A stretch of 6,476 nt of DNA, taken from CAZIVE01 sp964542435 (GTDB lineage: Bacteria > Bacteroidota > Bacteroidia > Bacteroidales > Tannerellaceae). The notes beneath the pieces are model-generated. The model was not told where the DNA came from. It saw nothing but the letters and a program-made list of their open reading frames with translations, and made no database searches. This document shows, one piece after another, positions 1 through 6,422 of the stretch (the stretch's first letter is position 1; each line of letters opens with the position of its first letter). Where the stretch lies: the NCBI GenBank assembly GCA_964542435.1, contig CAZIVE010000144.1:1-6476 (forward strand). The letters are read 5' to 3'. The position numbers and the translations under genes are program-made.

Positions 1-687
1 GACCGGACTTTGATGGAGAAGATTGCCGAGAGAAAGCCGGACACGGTATCGCAACTGACTATACAATATCGCATGCATGAAGATATCATGCGTTTCCCTT
101 CCCATTGGTTTTATCACGATTTGCTGAAGGCAGCTCCGGAAGTCCGTGATCGTGGTATTTTGGATTTGGACATTCCGATTGTCTGGTATGACACGTCGGA
201 ACTGGATCTGACAGAGACAACGAAGGCTCACAGCATGAGCCATATTAATGATGAAGAGGCAGCTTTGATGATTGAGCAGCTCAAGATGTATATTGAAAAG
301 ATCGGTAAGGAACGAATCTTGGATGAAAACATCGACTTCGGCGTTATCTCGCCCTATCGAGCACAGATGCAGCTCATCCGAAACATGATTCGTCACGATG
401 AATTCTTTCGTAAGCTTCGTAAACAAATCACTGTACACACTGTGGACGGCTTTCAGGGACAGGAACGCGATGTAATCGTCATCAGTCTCGTTCGAGCTAA
501 TGACAATGGAAGTATAGGTTTCCTGAAAGATCTCCGTCGTATGAACGTTGCCATCACAAGAGCTCGCATGAAACTGATCATCGTTGGTGATTCCGCTACG
601 ATGAACCGAGAGAAGTTCTATCGGGAGTTTTATCAGTACATCCAAGAGAAAGGAGCGGTTTATATGCTGGTAAAGGATAATAAATAG
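1..687 (+). CDS. Superfamily 1 DNA/RNA helicase (DNA2/NAM7/IGHMBP2-like), C-terminal part
   Basis: The reading frame is open from base 1, so the gene begins upstream of the window; 228 residues are visible. They carry the second RecA-like domain of an Upf1-like superfamily 1 helicase. In order there is QYRMH (visible residues 22-26), ISPYRAQ (116-122), VDGFQGQE (148-155), NVAITRAR (182-189, with the arginine-finger motif) and VGD (195-197). Members couple ATP hydrolysis to unwinding or translocation on single-stranded nucleic acid. The Walker A and B motifs of the first RecA domain must lie upstream and cannot be checked. The TTG at 10 and ATG at 13 are internal: the family's conserved sequence is already under way there. 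Family assignment is firm. Whether the substrate is DNA or RNA, and the cellular role, cannot be told from this fragment. The following gene lies 86 bases away behind its own candidate promoter, so they are probably separate transcription units. Confidence 0.9.
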   Translation, partial: DRTLMEKIAERKPDTVSQLTIQYRMHEDIMRFPSHWFYHDLLKAAPEVRDRGILDLDIPIVWYDTSELDLTETTKAHSMSHINDEEAALMIEQLKMYIEKIGKERILDENIDFGVISPYRAQMQLIRNMIRHDEFFRKLRKQITVHTVDGFQGQERDVIVISLVRANDNGSIGFLKDLRRMNVAITRARMKLIIVGDSATMNREKFYREFYQYIQEKGAVYMLVKDNK

Positions 688-722
688 TGTGAAGAAAGAG
701 ACGATTTCTATATTTTTCATTT

Positions 723-730
723 TATCTTTG
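723..730 (+). promoter_or_regulatory. Candidate Bacteroidota -7 promoter element (TATCTTTG)
   Basis: The octamer fits the Bacteroidota sigma-ABfr -7 consensus TAnnTTTG. It lies in an AT-rich intergenic region about 43 bases before the ATG at 774, implying a leader of roughly 35-40 bases for the HAD-MenI/menF unit. I see no good -33 TTTG at the expected 19-21 base spacing, so this rests on the -7 element and its location only. Confidence 0.45.
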
Positions 731-738
731 TTTTTAAT

Positions 739-767
739 AAAATACAATACTGATTACCAAAATACAA
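739..767 (+). repeat. Pair of 9-base direct repeats (AAAATACAA) in the leader of the HAD-MenI gene
   Basis: AAAATACAA occurs at 739-747 and 759-767, a 20-base start-to-start spacing (about two helical turns), between the candidate promoter and the start codon. It could be a tandem binding site or simply chance in an A-rich leader. No function can be assigned. Confidence 0.4.
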
Positions 768-773
768 CCAGAT

Positions 774-2006
774 ATGAAATGTAAATTATTAGTCCTTGAC
801 GTTGATGGGACATTATTAAATGATATGAAGGAGATTACTCCTCGCACACAGACTGATATTCTGAAAGCTCAGCAGATGGGCATTCATATTGCTTTGGCTT
901 CAGGACGTCCAACGTATGGTGTAGCGCCGCTTGCTCAGACACTCGAACTGAATCATTACGGCGGATTCATCATGTCGTATAACGGCGGACAGATCATCAA
1001 TGCACAAACCAATGAACTGCTGTTTGAGAAACGTATCGATCCGGCGATGATTGACTATATCAACCGTAAAGCTGAAGCCAATAACTTCGCTATCTTCACC
1101 TATCACGAAGACTTCATCCTCACCAATCAACCCGATAACAAGCATGTGATTGACGAAGCCAATCTGAATCACATGAGGATCATCGCCACAGACAATTTTA
1201 CGGAGGCTGTCGATTTCAGCCCCTGCAAGATTATGCTGGCAAGTGATGACGAAAAGGCGCTGGTAGATCTTGAGGAACATTGGAAGAAACGTCTGGCAGG
1301 AACACTCGACGTCTTCCGCTCGGAAGATTATTTTCTCGAGGTCGTTCCGCAATCCATCAACAAAGGCAACACGATGGGTGTCATCATGGAAAATCTCAAG
1401 ATAACCAGTGAACAGGTTGTGGCTATCGGAGATGGCGTGTGTGATGTAACGATGATCCAGATGGCAGGCAAAGGTGTCGCCATGGGAAATGCACGCGACT
1501 CCGTCAAGATCTGTGCAGGCGCTGTTACGCTGAGCAATAATGAGGAAGGCGTCGCAGCAGCCATTGAGACGGGTATCATTGCTGCCATTCGTCCTGCAGA
1601 GATTCCGCTCGACCAGCTCAATATTCGAGCTCAGCATGCTTTGATGGGAAATCTCGGCATTCAATATACATATGCTTCTGAGACACGCGTCGAAGCCACG
1701 ATGCCTGTGGACGAACGCACTCGTCAGCCTTTCGGCATTCTTCACGGTGGTGCAACTTTGGCTCTTGCTGAAACGGTAGCAGGAATGGGTTCCATGATTA
1801 TTGCACAACCCGACGAGATCATTGTTGGAATGCAGGTAAGCGGCAACCATGTCTCTTCTGCACACGAAGGTGATACGGTCAGAGCCGTTGGAACAATTCT
1901 GCATAAAGGACGTTCGTCGCATGTATGGAATGTCGATGTCTTTACCTCCACAGATAAACTTGTTTCTACAATCAGAGTGGTAAATAGCGTCATCAAGAAG
2001 AGGTGA
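774..2006 (+). CDS. menI: HAD-IIB (Cof-type) phosphatase fused to MenI-like hotdog acyl-CoA thioesterase
   Basis: This 410-residue protein has two complete domains. Residues 1 to about 272 are a HAD-IIB phosphatase: motif I DVDGT (9-13; nucleophile Asp9, acid/base Asp11), motif II serine in ASGR (Ser43), motif III Lys197 and motif IV GDGVCD (219-224). The usual asparagine before the last aspartate of motif IV is Cys223. Residues about 276-410 are a 4HBT/PaaI-type hotdog domain closely resembling E. coli YdiI (MenI), which hydrolyses 1,4-dihydroxy-2-naphthoyl-CoA in menaquinone synthesis. Gln318, His324 and Glu333 match the spacing of YdiI Gln48, His54 and Glu63 within RTRQPFGILHGG and LALAE. 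The linker is only a few residues, there is no frameshift, and the hotdog domain has its whole N-terminal helix, so the fusion looks genuine. The next gene, menF, overlaps it by one base, which supports a menaquinone role for the thioesterase half. The phosphatase substrate is unknown. The symbol refers to the C-terminal domain only. The start is the first ATG after the intergenic region and leads straight into motif I. Confidence 0.9.
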   Translation: MKCKLLVLDVDGTLLNDMKEITPRTQTDILKAQQMGIHIALASGRPTYGVAPLAQTLELNHYGGFIMSYNGGQIINAQTNELLFEKRIDPAMIDYINRKAEANNFAIFTYHEDFILTNQPDNKHVIDEANLNHMRIIATDNFTEAVDFSPCKIMLASDDEKALVDLEEHWKKRLAGTLDVFRSEDYFLEVVPQSINKGNTMGVIMENLKITSEQVVAIGDGVCDVTMIQMAGKGVAMGNARDSVKICAGAVTLSNNEEGVAAAIETGIIAAIRPAEIPLDQLNIRAQHALMGNLGIQYTYASETRVEATMPVDERTRQPFGILHGGATLALAETVAGMGSMIIAQPDEIIVGMQVSGNHVSSAHEGDTVRAVGTILHKGRSSHVWNVDVFTSTDKLVSTIRVVNSVIKKR

Positions 2007-3085
2007 TGGAATCGGTAAGCTGCGAAGAGATCAACAGATTGATTGAAGAGAACCAGTGCTTTGCATTGTATCGTCTACCTGACGACCCTTCCATTCATTA
2101 CATCATACAGCATTCGAAAGAAGTAGAACTGATTGATCATTTGGATGATCTGAACGGAAAAGAGGGTTTTGTCATCGCTCCTTTCCAAATCAACGACCAG
2201 CATCCTATCGTTTTGGTTCATCCAGAACGTCATGGCCTTGTAAATGTCACTGCAGACTTGGGCTCCGAAAAGAATCACGACTGCGATTCCATCGACGAAC
2301 AGCAAGCTGTTTCCACAACGTATGCGCAACGCTTCGAACGGTTTAAACTTTGTCTGAAGAATAAGGAGTTGAAGAAGATCGTCCTTTCGCGCAGCATCAG
2401 TCTGCCAAGAACAGAGCACTTCTCTCCTGCCCTCACCTTCTGCAAGGCAGAACGCCGTTATGTCCATTCGTTTGTGTATCTGTTGCACACACCTCAAACC
2501 GGAATCTGGATTGGTGGAACGCCGGAAATTCTTCTTTCCGGCAAAGGAAATGAATGGAAAACAGTGGCTTTGGCAGGCACACAACCTATCGTCAAGGGAC
2601 AACTGCCCGATTCATGGGATGAAAAGAACCGAAAGGAACAACAGGTGGTAGCCAATTACATTCTCGATCAGCTTCGTTCCATACAGATAGAGCCTCAAGT
2701 AAACAGCCCTCATACGATTCAAGCTGGTGAACTGGCCCATCTGCGAACCGATTTCCAGTTTCATCTTGGAGATACATCACGACTCGGCTCTATTCTTTCG
2801 CTGCTCCATCCAACGCCTGCTGTCTGTGGTTTGCCCAAAGACGATGCCTTTCATTTCATTCTTCAGAACGAAGGTTATACGCGAGGCTACTATTCCGGTT
2901 TCGTAGGAACCATTCGTCCCGAAGAACAGAGCGATATTTATGTCAATCTCCGTTGTATGCAGGCTTCCAAGAATACACTGACACTGTTTGCCGGAGGCGG
3001 ATTGCTCGAAGCTTCGATCTTGGAAGATGAATGGATGGAGACGGAAGAGAAACTTCAGACGATGCGCCGTTTGCTTCATTATTAA
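2006..3085 (+). CDS. menF: Isochorismate synthase (MenF/EntC family)
   Basis: This 359-residue chorismate-binding enzyme would convert chorismate to isochorismate, the committed step into menaquinone. Visible signatures are KKIVLSR (123-129; Lys124 aligns with EntC Lys147, which activates water), GGTPEILL (170-177; Glu174 in the place of the general acid), LAGTQP (189-194), Glu211 in the NRKEQQ segment, HPTPAVCGLPK (268-278) and a C-terminal EWMET (342-346) whose glutamates belong to the Mg2+ site. The lysine argues for isochorismate synthase rather than anthranilate or aminodeoxychorismate synthase. It is shorter at the N terminus than E. coli MenF (431 residues) or EntC (391), but the catalytic part is complete. 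The ATG at 2006 shares its A with the stop codon of the HAD-MenI gene (TGATG), implying translational coupling; a GTG at 2003 is possible but less likely. The MenI neighbour favours menaquinone over siderophore synthesis. menD is not downstream. Confidence 0.93.
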   Translation: MESVSCEEINRLIEENQCFALYRLPDDPSIHYIIQHSKEVELIDHLDDLNGKEGFVIAPFQINDQHPIVLVHPERHGLVNVTADLGSEKNHDCDSIDEQQAVSTTYAQRFERFKLCLKNKELKKIVLSRSISLPRTEHFSPALTFCKAERRYVHSFVYLLHTPQTGIWIGGTPEILLSGKGNEWKTVALAGTQPIVKGQLPDSWDEKNRKEQQVVANYILDQLRSIQIEPQVNSPHTIQAGELAHLRTDFQFHLGDTSRLGSILSLLHPTPAVCGLPKDDAFHFILQNEGYTRGYYSGFVGTIRPEEQSDIYVNLRCMQASKNTLTLFAGGGLLEASILEDEWMETEEKLQTMRRLLHY

Positions 3086-3109
3086 ACATCCCGAATAAGA
3101 GAAAATAGT

Positions 3110-3117
3110 TACCTTTG
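3110..3117 (+). promoter_or_regulatory. Candidate -7 promoter element (TACCTTTG) directly before tgt
   Basis: The octamer matches TAnnTTTG exactly and ends only four bases before the tgt ATG at 3122. If active, transcription would start at or within a base or two of the start codon, giving a leaderless or nearly leaderless mRNA. The same nine bases, TACCTTTGC, recur at 5138-5146 before the oxidoreductase. No clear -33 TTTG is present at the expected distance. The 36-base menF-tgt spacer shows no terminator, so tgt may also be read through from menF. Confidence 0.5.
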
Positions 3118-3121
3118 CCGC

Positions 3122-4252
3122 ATGAAATTCGAGTTACTACACACCGATCCGCAATCTGATGCCCGCACTGGTTTGATTACTACTGCCCATGGCACCATTG
3201 AAACGCCTATTTTCATGCCCGTGGGTACGCAGGGTGCAGTTAAAGCAGTCGAGATGTCTGAATTGGAAGACGATATTCATGCTCAGATCATTCTGGGAAA
3301 TACCTACCATCTCTATCTTCGACCGGGAACAACCATCATCGAGCAAGCCGGCGGCCTGCATAAGTTCAATACCTGGAGCAAACCGATCCTTACGGATAGC
3401 GGCGGTTATCAGGTGTTCTCACTTGCCAATTGCCGCAAGATGCGCGAAGAGGGTGTCGAATTTCATTCGCATATTGACGGATCAAAACATTTGTTTACTC
3501 CAGAGAAGGTGATTGACATCGAACGTTCCATTGGAGCGGATATCATCATGGCATTCGATGAGTGCTGTCCCGGACAGGCTGACTACAACTACGCCAAGCG
3601 TTCATTGGGACTGACGGAGCGTTGGCTGGATCGCTGTATCAAGCATTTCCATGAGACGGAACCGAAGTATGGTTATGAACAGACGTTGTTCCCGATCGTA
3701 CAGGGTTGCATTTATCCCGATCTTCGCAGACGTGCCGCTGAGAATGTGGCCAGCAAAGGTGCTGACGGTAATGCCATTGGTGGCTTGGCTGTTGGTGAAC
3801 CGGTAGATAAGATGTATGAAATGATTGAAGTGGTGAACGAGATTCTGCCGAAAGACAAACCGCGTTATCTGATGGGCGTCGGTACGCCGGCGAATCTTCT
3901 GGAGGCTATTTCACGAGGTGTGGATATGTTTGACTGCATCATGCCTACGCGTAACGGTCGAAACTCTCAGGTTTTCACACGTCACGGCACGATGAACATG
4001 CGCAACAAGAAATGGGAAGCCGACTTTTCCCCGCTTGATCCTGAAGGTACTTCCGTTGTGGACCATAGATTTAGCAAAGCCTATCTGCACCATCTCATCA
4101 AAGTGAACGAGATACTGGGACTTCAGATCGCATCCATTCATAATCTGGCTCTCTATCTCAATCTGATGAAAGAGGCACGCGAACATATTGCCGCAGGTGA
4201 TTTTGTAAGCTGGAAGAACAGTATCATCGATGGCTTCGGCAATCGACTTTAA
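3122..4252 (+). CDS. tgt: Queuine/preQ1 tRNA-guanine transglycosylase (Tgt)
   Basis: Tgt exchanges guanine 34 in the anticodon of GUN-reading tRNAs (Asp, Asn, His, Tyr) for a queuosine precursor; in bacteria this is usually preQ1. The length, 376 residues, is normal. Landmarks include MPVGTQGAVKAV (32-43), LTDSGGYQVFSL (90-101; Asp92 corresponds to the general base), AFDEC (144-148; base-recognition aspartate Asp146), GGLAVGE (220-226) and MFDCIMPTRNGR (269-280; Asp271 is the nucleophile). The C-terminal tRNA-binding region has KAYLHHL (319-325) and IHNL (339-342). The usual CxCxxC zinc cysteines before the YLHHL motif are absent: residues 300-345 contain no cysteine, although the histidine ligand position (His340) is kept. 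Whether this is normal for the phylum I cannot check. The start follows a strong -7 element, and MKFEL is a typical N terminus. The permease gene follows after 9 bases. Confidence 0.96.
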   Translation: MKFELLHTDPQSDARTGLITTAHGTIETPIFMPVGTQGAVKAVEMSELEDDIHAQIILGNTYHLYLRPGTTIIEQAGGLHKFNTWSKPILTDSGGYQVFSLANCRKMREEGVEFHSHIDGSKHLFTPEKVIDIERSIGADIIMAFDECCPGQADYNYAKRSLGLTERWLDRCIKHFHETEPKYGYEQTLFPIVQGCIYPDLRRRAAENVASKGADGNAIGGLAVGEPVDKMYEMIEVVNEILPKDKPRYLMGVGTPANLLEAISRGVDMFDCIMPTRNGRNSQVFTRHGTMNMRNKKWEADFSPLDPEGTSVVDHRFSKAYLHHLIKVNEILGLQIASIHNLALYLNLMKEAREHIAAGDFVSWKNSIIDGFGNRL

Positions 4253-4261
4253 CAAGAAACA

Positions 4262-5016
4262 ATGAAGTGGTTTTCTAAGATAAAGGACAGAGCTAAAGTG
4301 GAGATTGCGAAGATGCGTGTATCCACCAAGATGCAGAAAGGCGAATCACATCTGAAACGCCTCGACTGGTACATCATCAAGCAGTTCCTCGGAACTTTCT
4401 TCTTCGCCATCATCCTGATCATTACCATTTCCGTCGTATTCGATATCAACGAGAAAATTGATAAGTTTCTGAATCCCGATGTGCCGCTCAAAGCCATCAT
4501 CATCGATTACTATTTCAACTTCATTCCCTATTTCGTCAACTTATTCGCACCGCTTTTCACCTTCATCGCTGTCATCTTCTTTACTTCGCGACTGGCTGAC
4601 AATTCCGAAATCATCGCTATCTTGGCAAGCGGCATCAGTTTCAGACGACTGATGTTGCCTTATGCGATTTCAGCTGCGGTGATTGCTATATTCACGTTCC
4701 TGCTTGGTGCGTTCGTCATTCCGCCGGCAAACAAAGTGAGAATTGATTTCCAGAACAAATATATCAAGAACAAGAAGGTAGACTATGTGGAGAATGCACA
4801 GCTCAAGATCAGTCCCGGTGTTGTTGCCTATTTCGACCGTTACGATGATCGTGCCGACATGGGTTATCGTTTCTCCTTGGAACATTTCAAGGACAAAAAA
4901 TTGATCTCGCGTCTCACCGCCAAGACCATCAAGCATGATACGCTCTATAAATGGACCGTCAACGATTACACCATTCACACCTTTAACGGTATGCGTGAAT
5001 CCATTCAGATGGGAAG
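4262..5016 (+). CDS. LptF/LptG (YjgP/YjgQ) family permease, truncated by assembly gap
   Basis: The visible 251 residues are the N-terminal part of an LptF/LptG-family inner-membrane protein. In proteobacteria these pair with the ATPase LptB to extract lipopolysaccharide from the inner membrane for export. A basic cytoplasmic N terminus of about 35 residues precedes three hydrophobic segments (about 38-60, 88-110 and 130-154). Then comes a hydrophilic stretch (about 155 onward) that should be the start of the periplasmic beta-jellyroll. The segment SEIIAILASGISFRRLMLPY (115-134) is the family's recognisable cytoplasmic coupling region after the second membrane segment. The remaining jellyroll and the last three membrane helices are lost in the run of N. 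Any reading frame through the N is an artefact. The long basic N terminus leaves Met18 or Met24 as possible alternative starts, but the ATG at 4262 lies just 9 bases after tgt and fits co-transcription. LptF and LptG cannot be told apart from this half. Confidence 0.88.
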
Positions 5017-5116
5017 NNNNNNNNNNNNNNNNNNNNNNNNNNNNNNNNNNNNNNNNNNNNNNNNNNNNNNNNNNNNNNNNNNNNNNNNNNNNNNNNNNNN
5101 NNNNNNNNNNNNNNNN
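5017..5116. other. Assembly gap (100 N)
   Basis: Exactly 100 undetermined bases interrupt the permease gene. A round 100 is the usual placeholder for a gap of unknown size. The permease still lacks roughly 100 or more residues (several hundred in longer family members), more than 100 bases could encode, so the true gap must be larger or the two flanks may not be adjacent. Confidence 0.97.
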
Positions 5117-5137
5117 TACGAATTGCACCTTTATAAG

Positions 5138-5145
5138 TACCTTTG
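5138..5145 (+). promoter_or_regulatory. Candidate -7 promoter element (TACCTTTG) upstream of the oxidoreductase
   Basis: This is an exact TAnnTTTG match, identical over nine bases to the element before tgt. It implies a leader of about 65 bases before the ATG at 5217. The expected -33 element would fall at or inside the N run and cannot be seen. Its presence marks 5117-5216 as non-coding and argues that the oxidoreductase starts its own transcription unit. Confidence 0.55.
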
Positions 5146-5200
5146 CTGTACTCAATTCTTTTAGGAAGATTCTCATTGTAAGTAAAACCAATTGTAATAT

Positions 5201-5205
5201 AGGAG
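5201..5205 (+). promoter_or_regulatory. Possible Shine-Dalgarno (AGGAG) for the oxidoreductase
   Basis: AGGAG lies 11 bases before the ATG at 5217, slightly long but workable. It supports this ATG as the start, together with the glycine-rich nucleotide-binding motif beginning a few residues later. Bacteroidota often do without such sites, so its use is uncertain. Confidence 0.4.
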
Positions 5206-5216
5206 TTAGTAGGATT

Positions 5217-6284
5217 ATGAAAATTAAGATAGGAATCATCGGATTCGGCAGAATGGGCCGTTTCTATTTAGATGAACTTCAAAAGAACGGGCGCTACGAA
5301 GTTTCGTATATATGTGACGTAAACGAAGTTGCTCGTGAAGTCGCACATCAGAGAAGTCCTGAATCCAAAGTTGTTTCAGACGAGAAGGTGGTCTTTGATG
5401 ACCCCGAAGTACAGGCTGTCGTGCTTTGCACATTGGCTAACTTTCGTAAGGAACAGATCAAATATGCCATTAGCAAAGGCAAACACATCATTTCAGAGAA
5501 ACCCATAGCCGACACGGTTGAAAACGAATGGGAAGTGGTAAATACAGTTGAAAAGTATAATCATATCACCACGGTGAATCTTTATCTTCGCAACTCATGG
5601 TATCACAACACCATCAAATCTTTTATACAAAAAGGTGAAATCGGAGAATTGGCCATCATCAGGGTGTGCCACATGACGCCTGGCTTGGCTCCTGGAGAAG
5701 GACACGAATACGAGGGACCGGCTTTCCATGACTGTGGAATGCATTATGTGGACATCGCGCGTTGGTATGCCGGCTGTGAATACAAGACGTGGCATGCGCA
5801 AGGCATCGATATGTGGAGCTACAAGGATCCATGGTGGATTCAGTGCCATGGCACATTTGAGAATGGAGTGGTTTTTGACATAACGCAGGGATTCGTTTAC
5901 GGACAGCTGGCAAAAGATCAGATCCACAATTCTTATATTGACATCATCGGGACGAAAGGCATAGCTCGGATGACGCATGATTTCAAAACAGCAAAAGTAT
6001 CGCTCCACGGTGTGAATGAAACGATAGATCTGGAGAAGCCTTATGGAGGCAAGAATATCGATGTGTTAGTGGACTTGTTTGCAGATTCGATTGAATCGGG
6101 GAAGCGTAATCCGCATCTCCCATCCATGCGCGACTCTGCTATCGCTTCGAAATATGCATGGACATTCTTGGAAGATTCGAGGAAACACGATCTGCCATCC
6201 ATTGGCAATCTGGAGACGTTGGAAGAAATTCGTGAACGACGCAAGCACATGACTAACGGATATGGATTGCTTCCTAACCGCTAA
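5217..6284 (+). CDS. Gfo/Idh/MocA family NAD(P)-dependent oxidoreductase
   Basis: This complete 355-residue protein has the size and layout of the Gfo/Idh/MocA family, which oxidises or reduces sugars, inositols and related polyols with NAD(P). An N-terminal Rossmann fold begins with IGIIGFGRMG (5-14, GxGxxG). A likely acidic residue at the end of the second strand (Asp34 in YICDVN) suggests NAD preference. The family motif EKP is at 94-96, and the C-terminal alpha/beta domain has HDCGMHYVDIARW (171-183), whose Asp172 and His176 occupy the usual catalytic positions. No signal peptide is evident, so it should be cytoplasmic. The substrate cannot be deduced: the family is broad, and the only neighbour lies across an assembly gap. 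Frames extending upstream of 5217 run into the N and include the candidate promoter, so they are rejected. It appears to be the only gene of its transcription unit visible here; the next 192 bases are non-coding on this strand. Confidence 0.92.
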   Translation: MKIKIGIIGFGRMGRFYLDELQKNGRYEVSYICDVNEVAREVAHQRSPESKVVSDEKVVFDDPEVQAVVLCTLANFRKEQIKYAISKGKHIISEKPIADTVENEWEVVNTVEKYNHITTVNLYLRNSWYHNTIKSFIQKGEIGELAIIRVCHMTPGLAPGEGHEYEGPAFHDCGMHYVDIARWYAGCEYKTWHAQGIDMWSYKDPWWIQCHGTFENGVVFDITQGFVYGQLAKDQIHNSYIDIIGTKGIARMTHDFKTAKVSLHGVNETIDLEKPYGGKNIDVLVDLFADSIESGKRNPHLPSMRDSAIASKYAWTFLEDSRKHDLPSIGNLETLEEIRERRKHMTNGYGLLPNR

Positions 6285-6374
6285 ACAAGACAGTCGCTTT
6301 TTTCCCCTCCATAGGAACTATTTGCGAGGCTTATACACGTACGAAAACACCTCGTCTCATCTGTTCTAATGACT

Positions 6375-6401
6375 TATTTTTATTGGATACCAATAAAAAT
6401 A
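6375..6401. repeat. Perfect inverted repeat, 12-bp arms with 3-base centre
   Basis: TATTTTTATTGG and CCAATAAAAATA flank the triplet ATA without a mismatch. A further GAC/GTC pair (6371-6373 and 6406-6408) could extend the stem across a small internal loop. It lies about 90 bases after the oxidoreductase stop. The T-run sits in the 5' arm and the A-run in the 3' arm on either strand, so it is not a textbook intrinsic terminator. An operator for a dimeric regulator or an RNA hairpin fits equally well. Confidence 0.75.
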
Positions 6402-6422
6402 TAGGGTCTTTTCATTGAGTTA

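Noticed and set aside
10..15. TTG or ATG at 10-13 as the start of the helicase
   Set aside because: The frame is open to base 1, and the visible domain is only the C-terminal half of a helicase that needs an upstream ATP-binding domain.
693..722. Short hairpin AGAAA/TTTCT followed by a T-rich stretch after the helicase gene, as an intrinsic terminator
   Set aside because: The stem has five pairs with only one G-C and is too weak; the T-rich sequence is explained equally well by the AT-rich promoter region.
900..1922. A 340-codon open frame on the minus strand opposite the HAD-MenI gene
   Set aside because: It lies entirely within a gene whose plus-strand product has all expected motifs of two families. 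The antisense translation is rich in Cys, His and Arg and has no recognisable domain.
5117..5164. Apparent C-terminal 15 residues of the permease after the gap
   Set aside because: The frame across 100 placeholder N is meaningless, and the sequence does not resemble the final membrane helices of an LptF/LptG protein.
4935..5216. Upstream extension of the oxidoreductase frame through the N run
   Set aside because: It is an artefact of translating undetermined bases. The part after the gap contains a -7 promoter element, and the Rossmann motif begins only a few residues after the ATG at 5217.
6285..6303. Run of six T after the oxidoreductase stop as a terminator
   Set aside because: I could find no stem-forming sequence immediately before the T-run.
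6325..6354. CGAGG/CCTCG inverted repeat in the tail
   Set aside because: Five-base arms separated by 20 bases are expected by chance, and nothing else supports a function.
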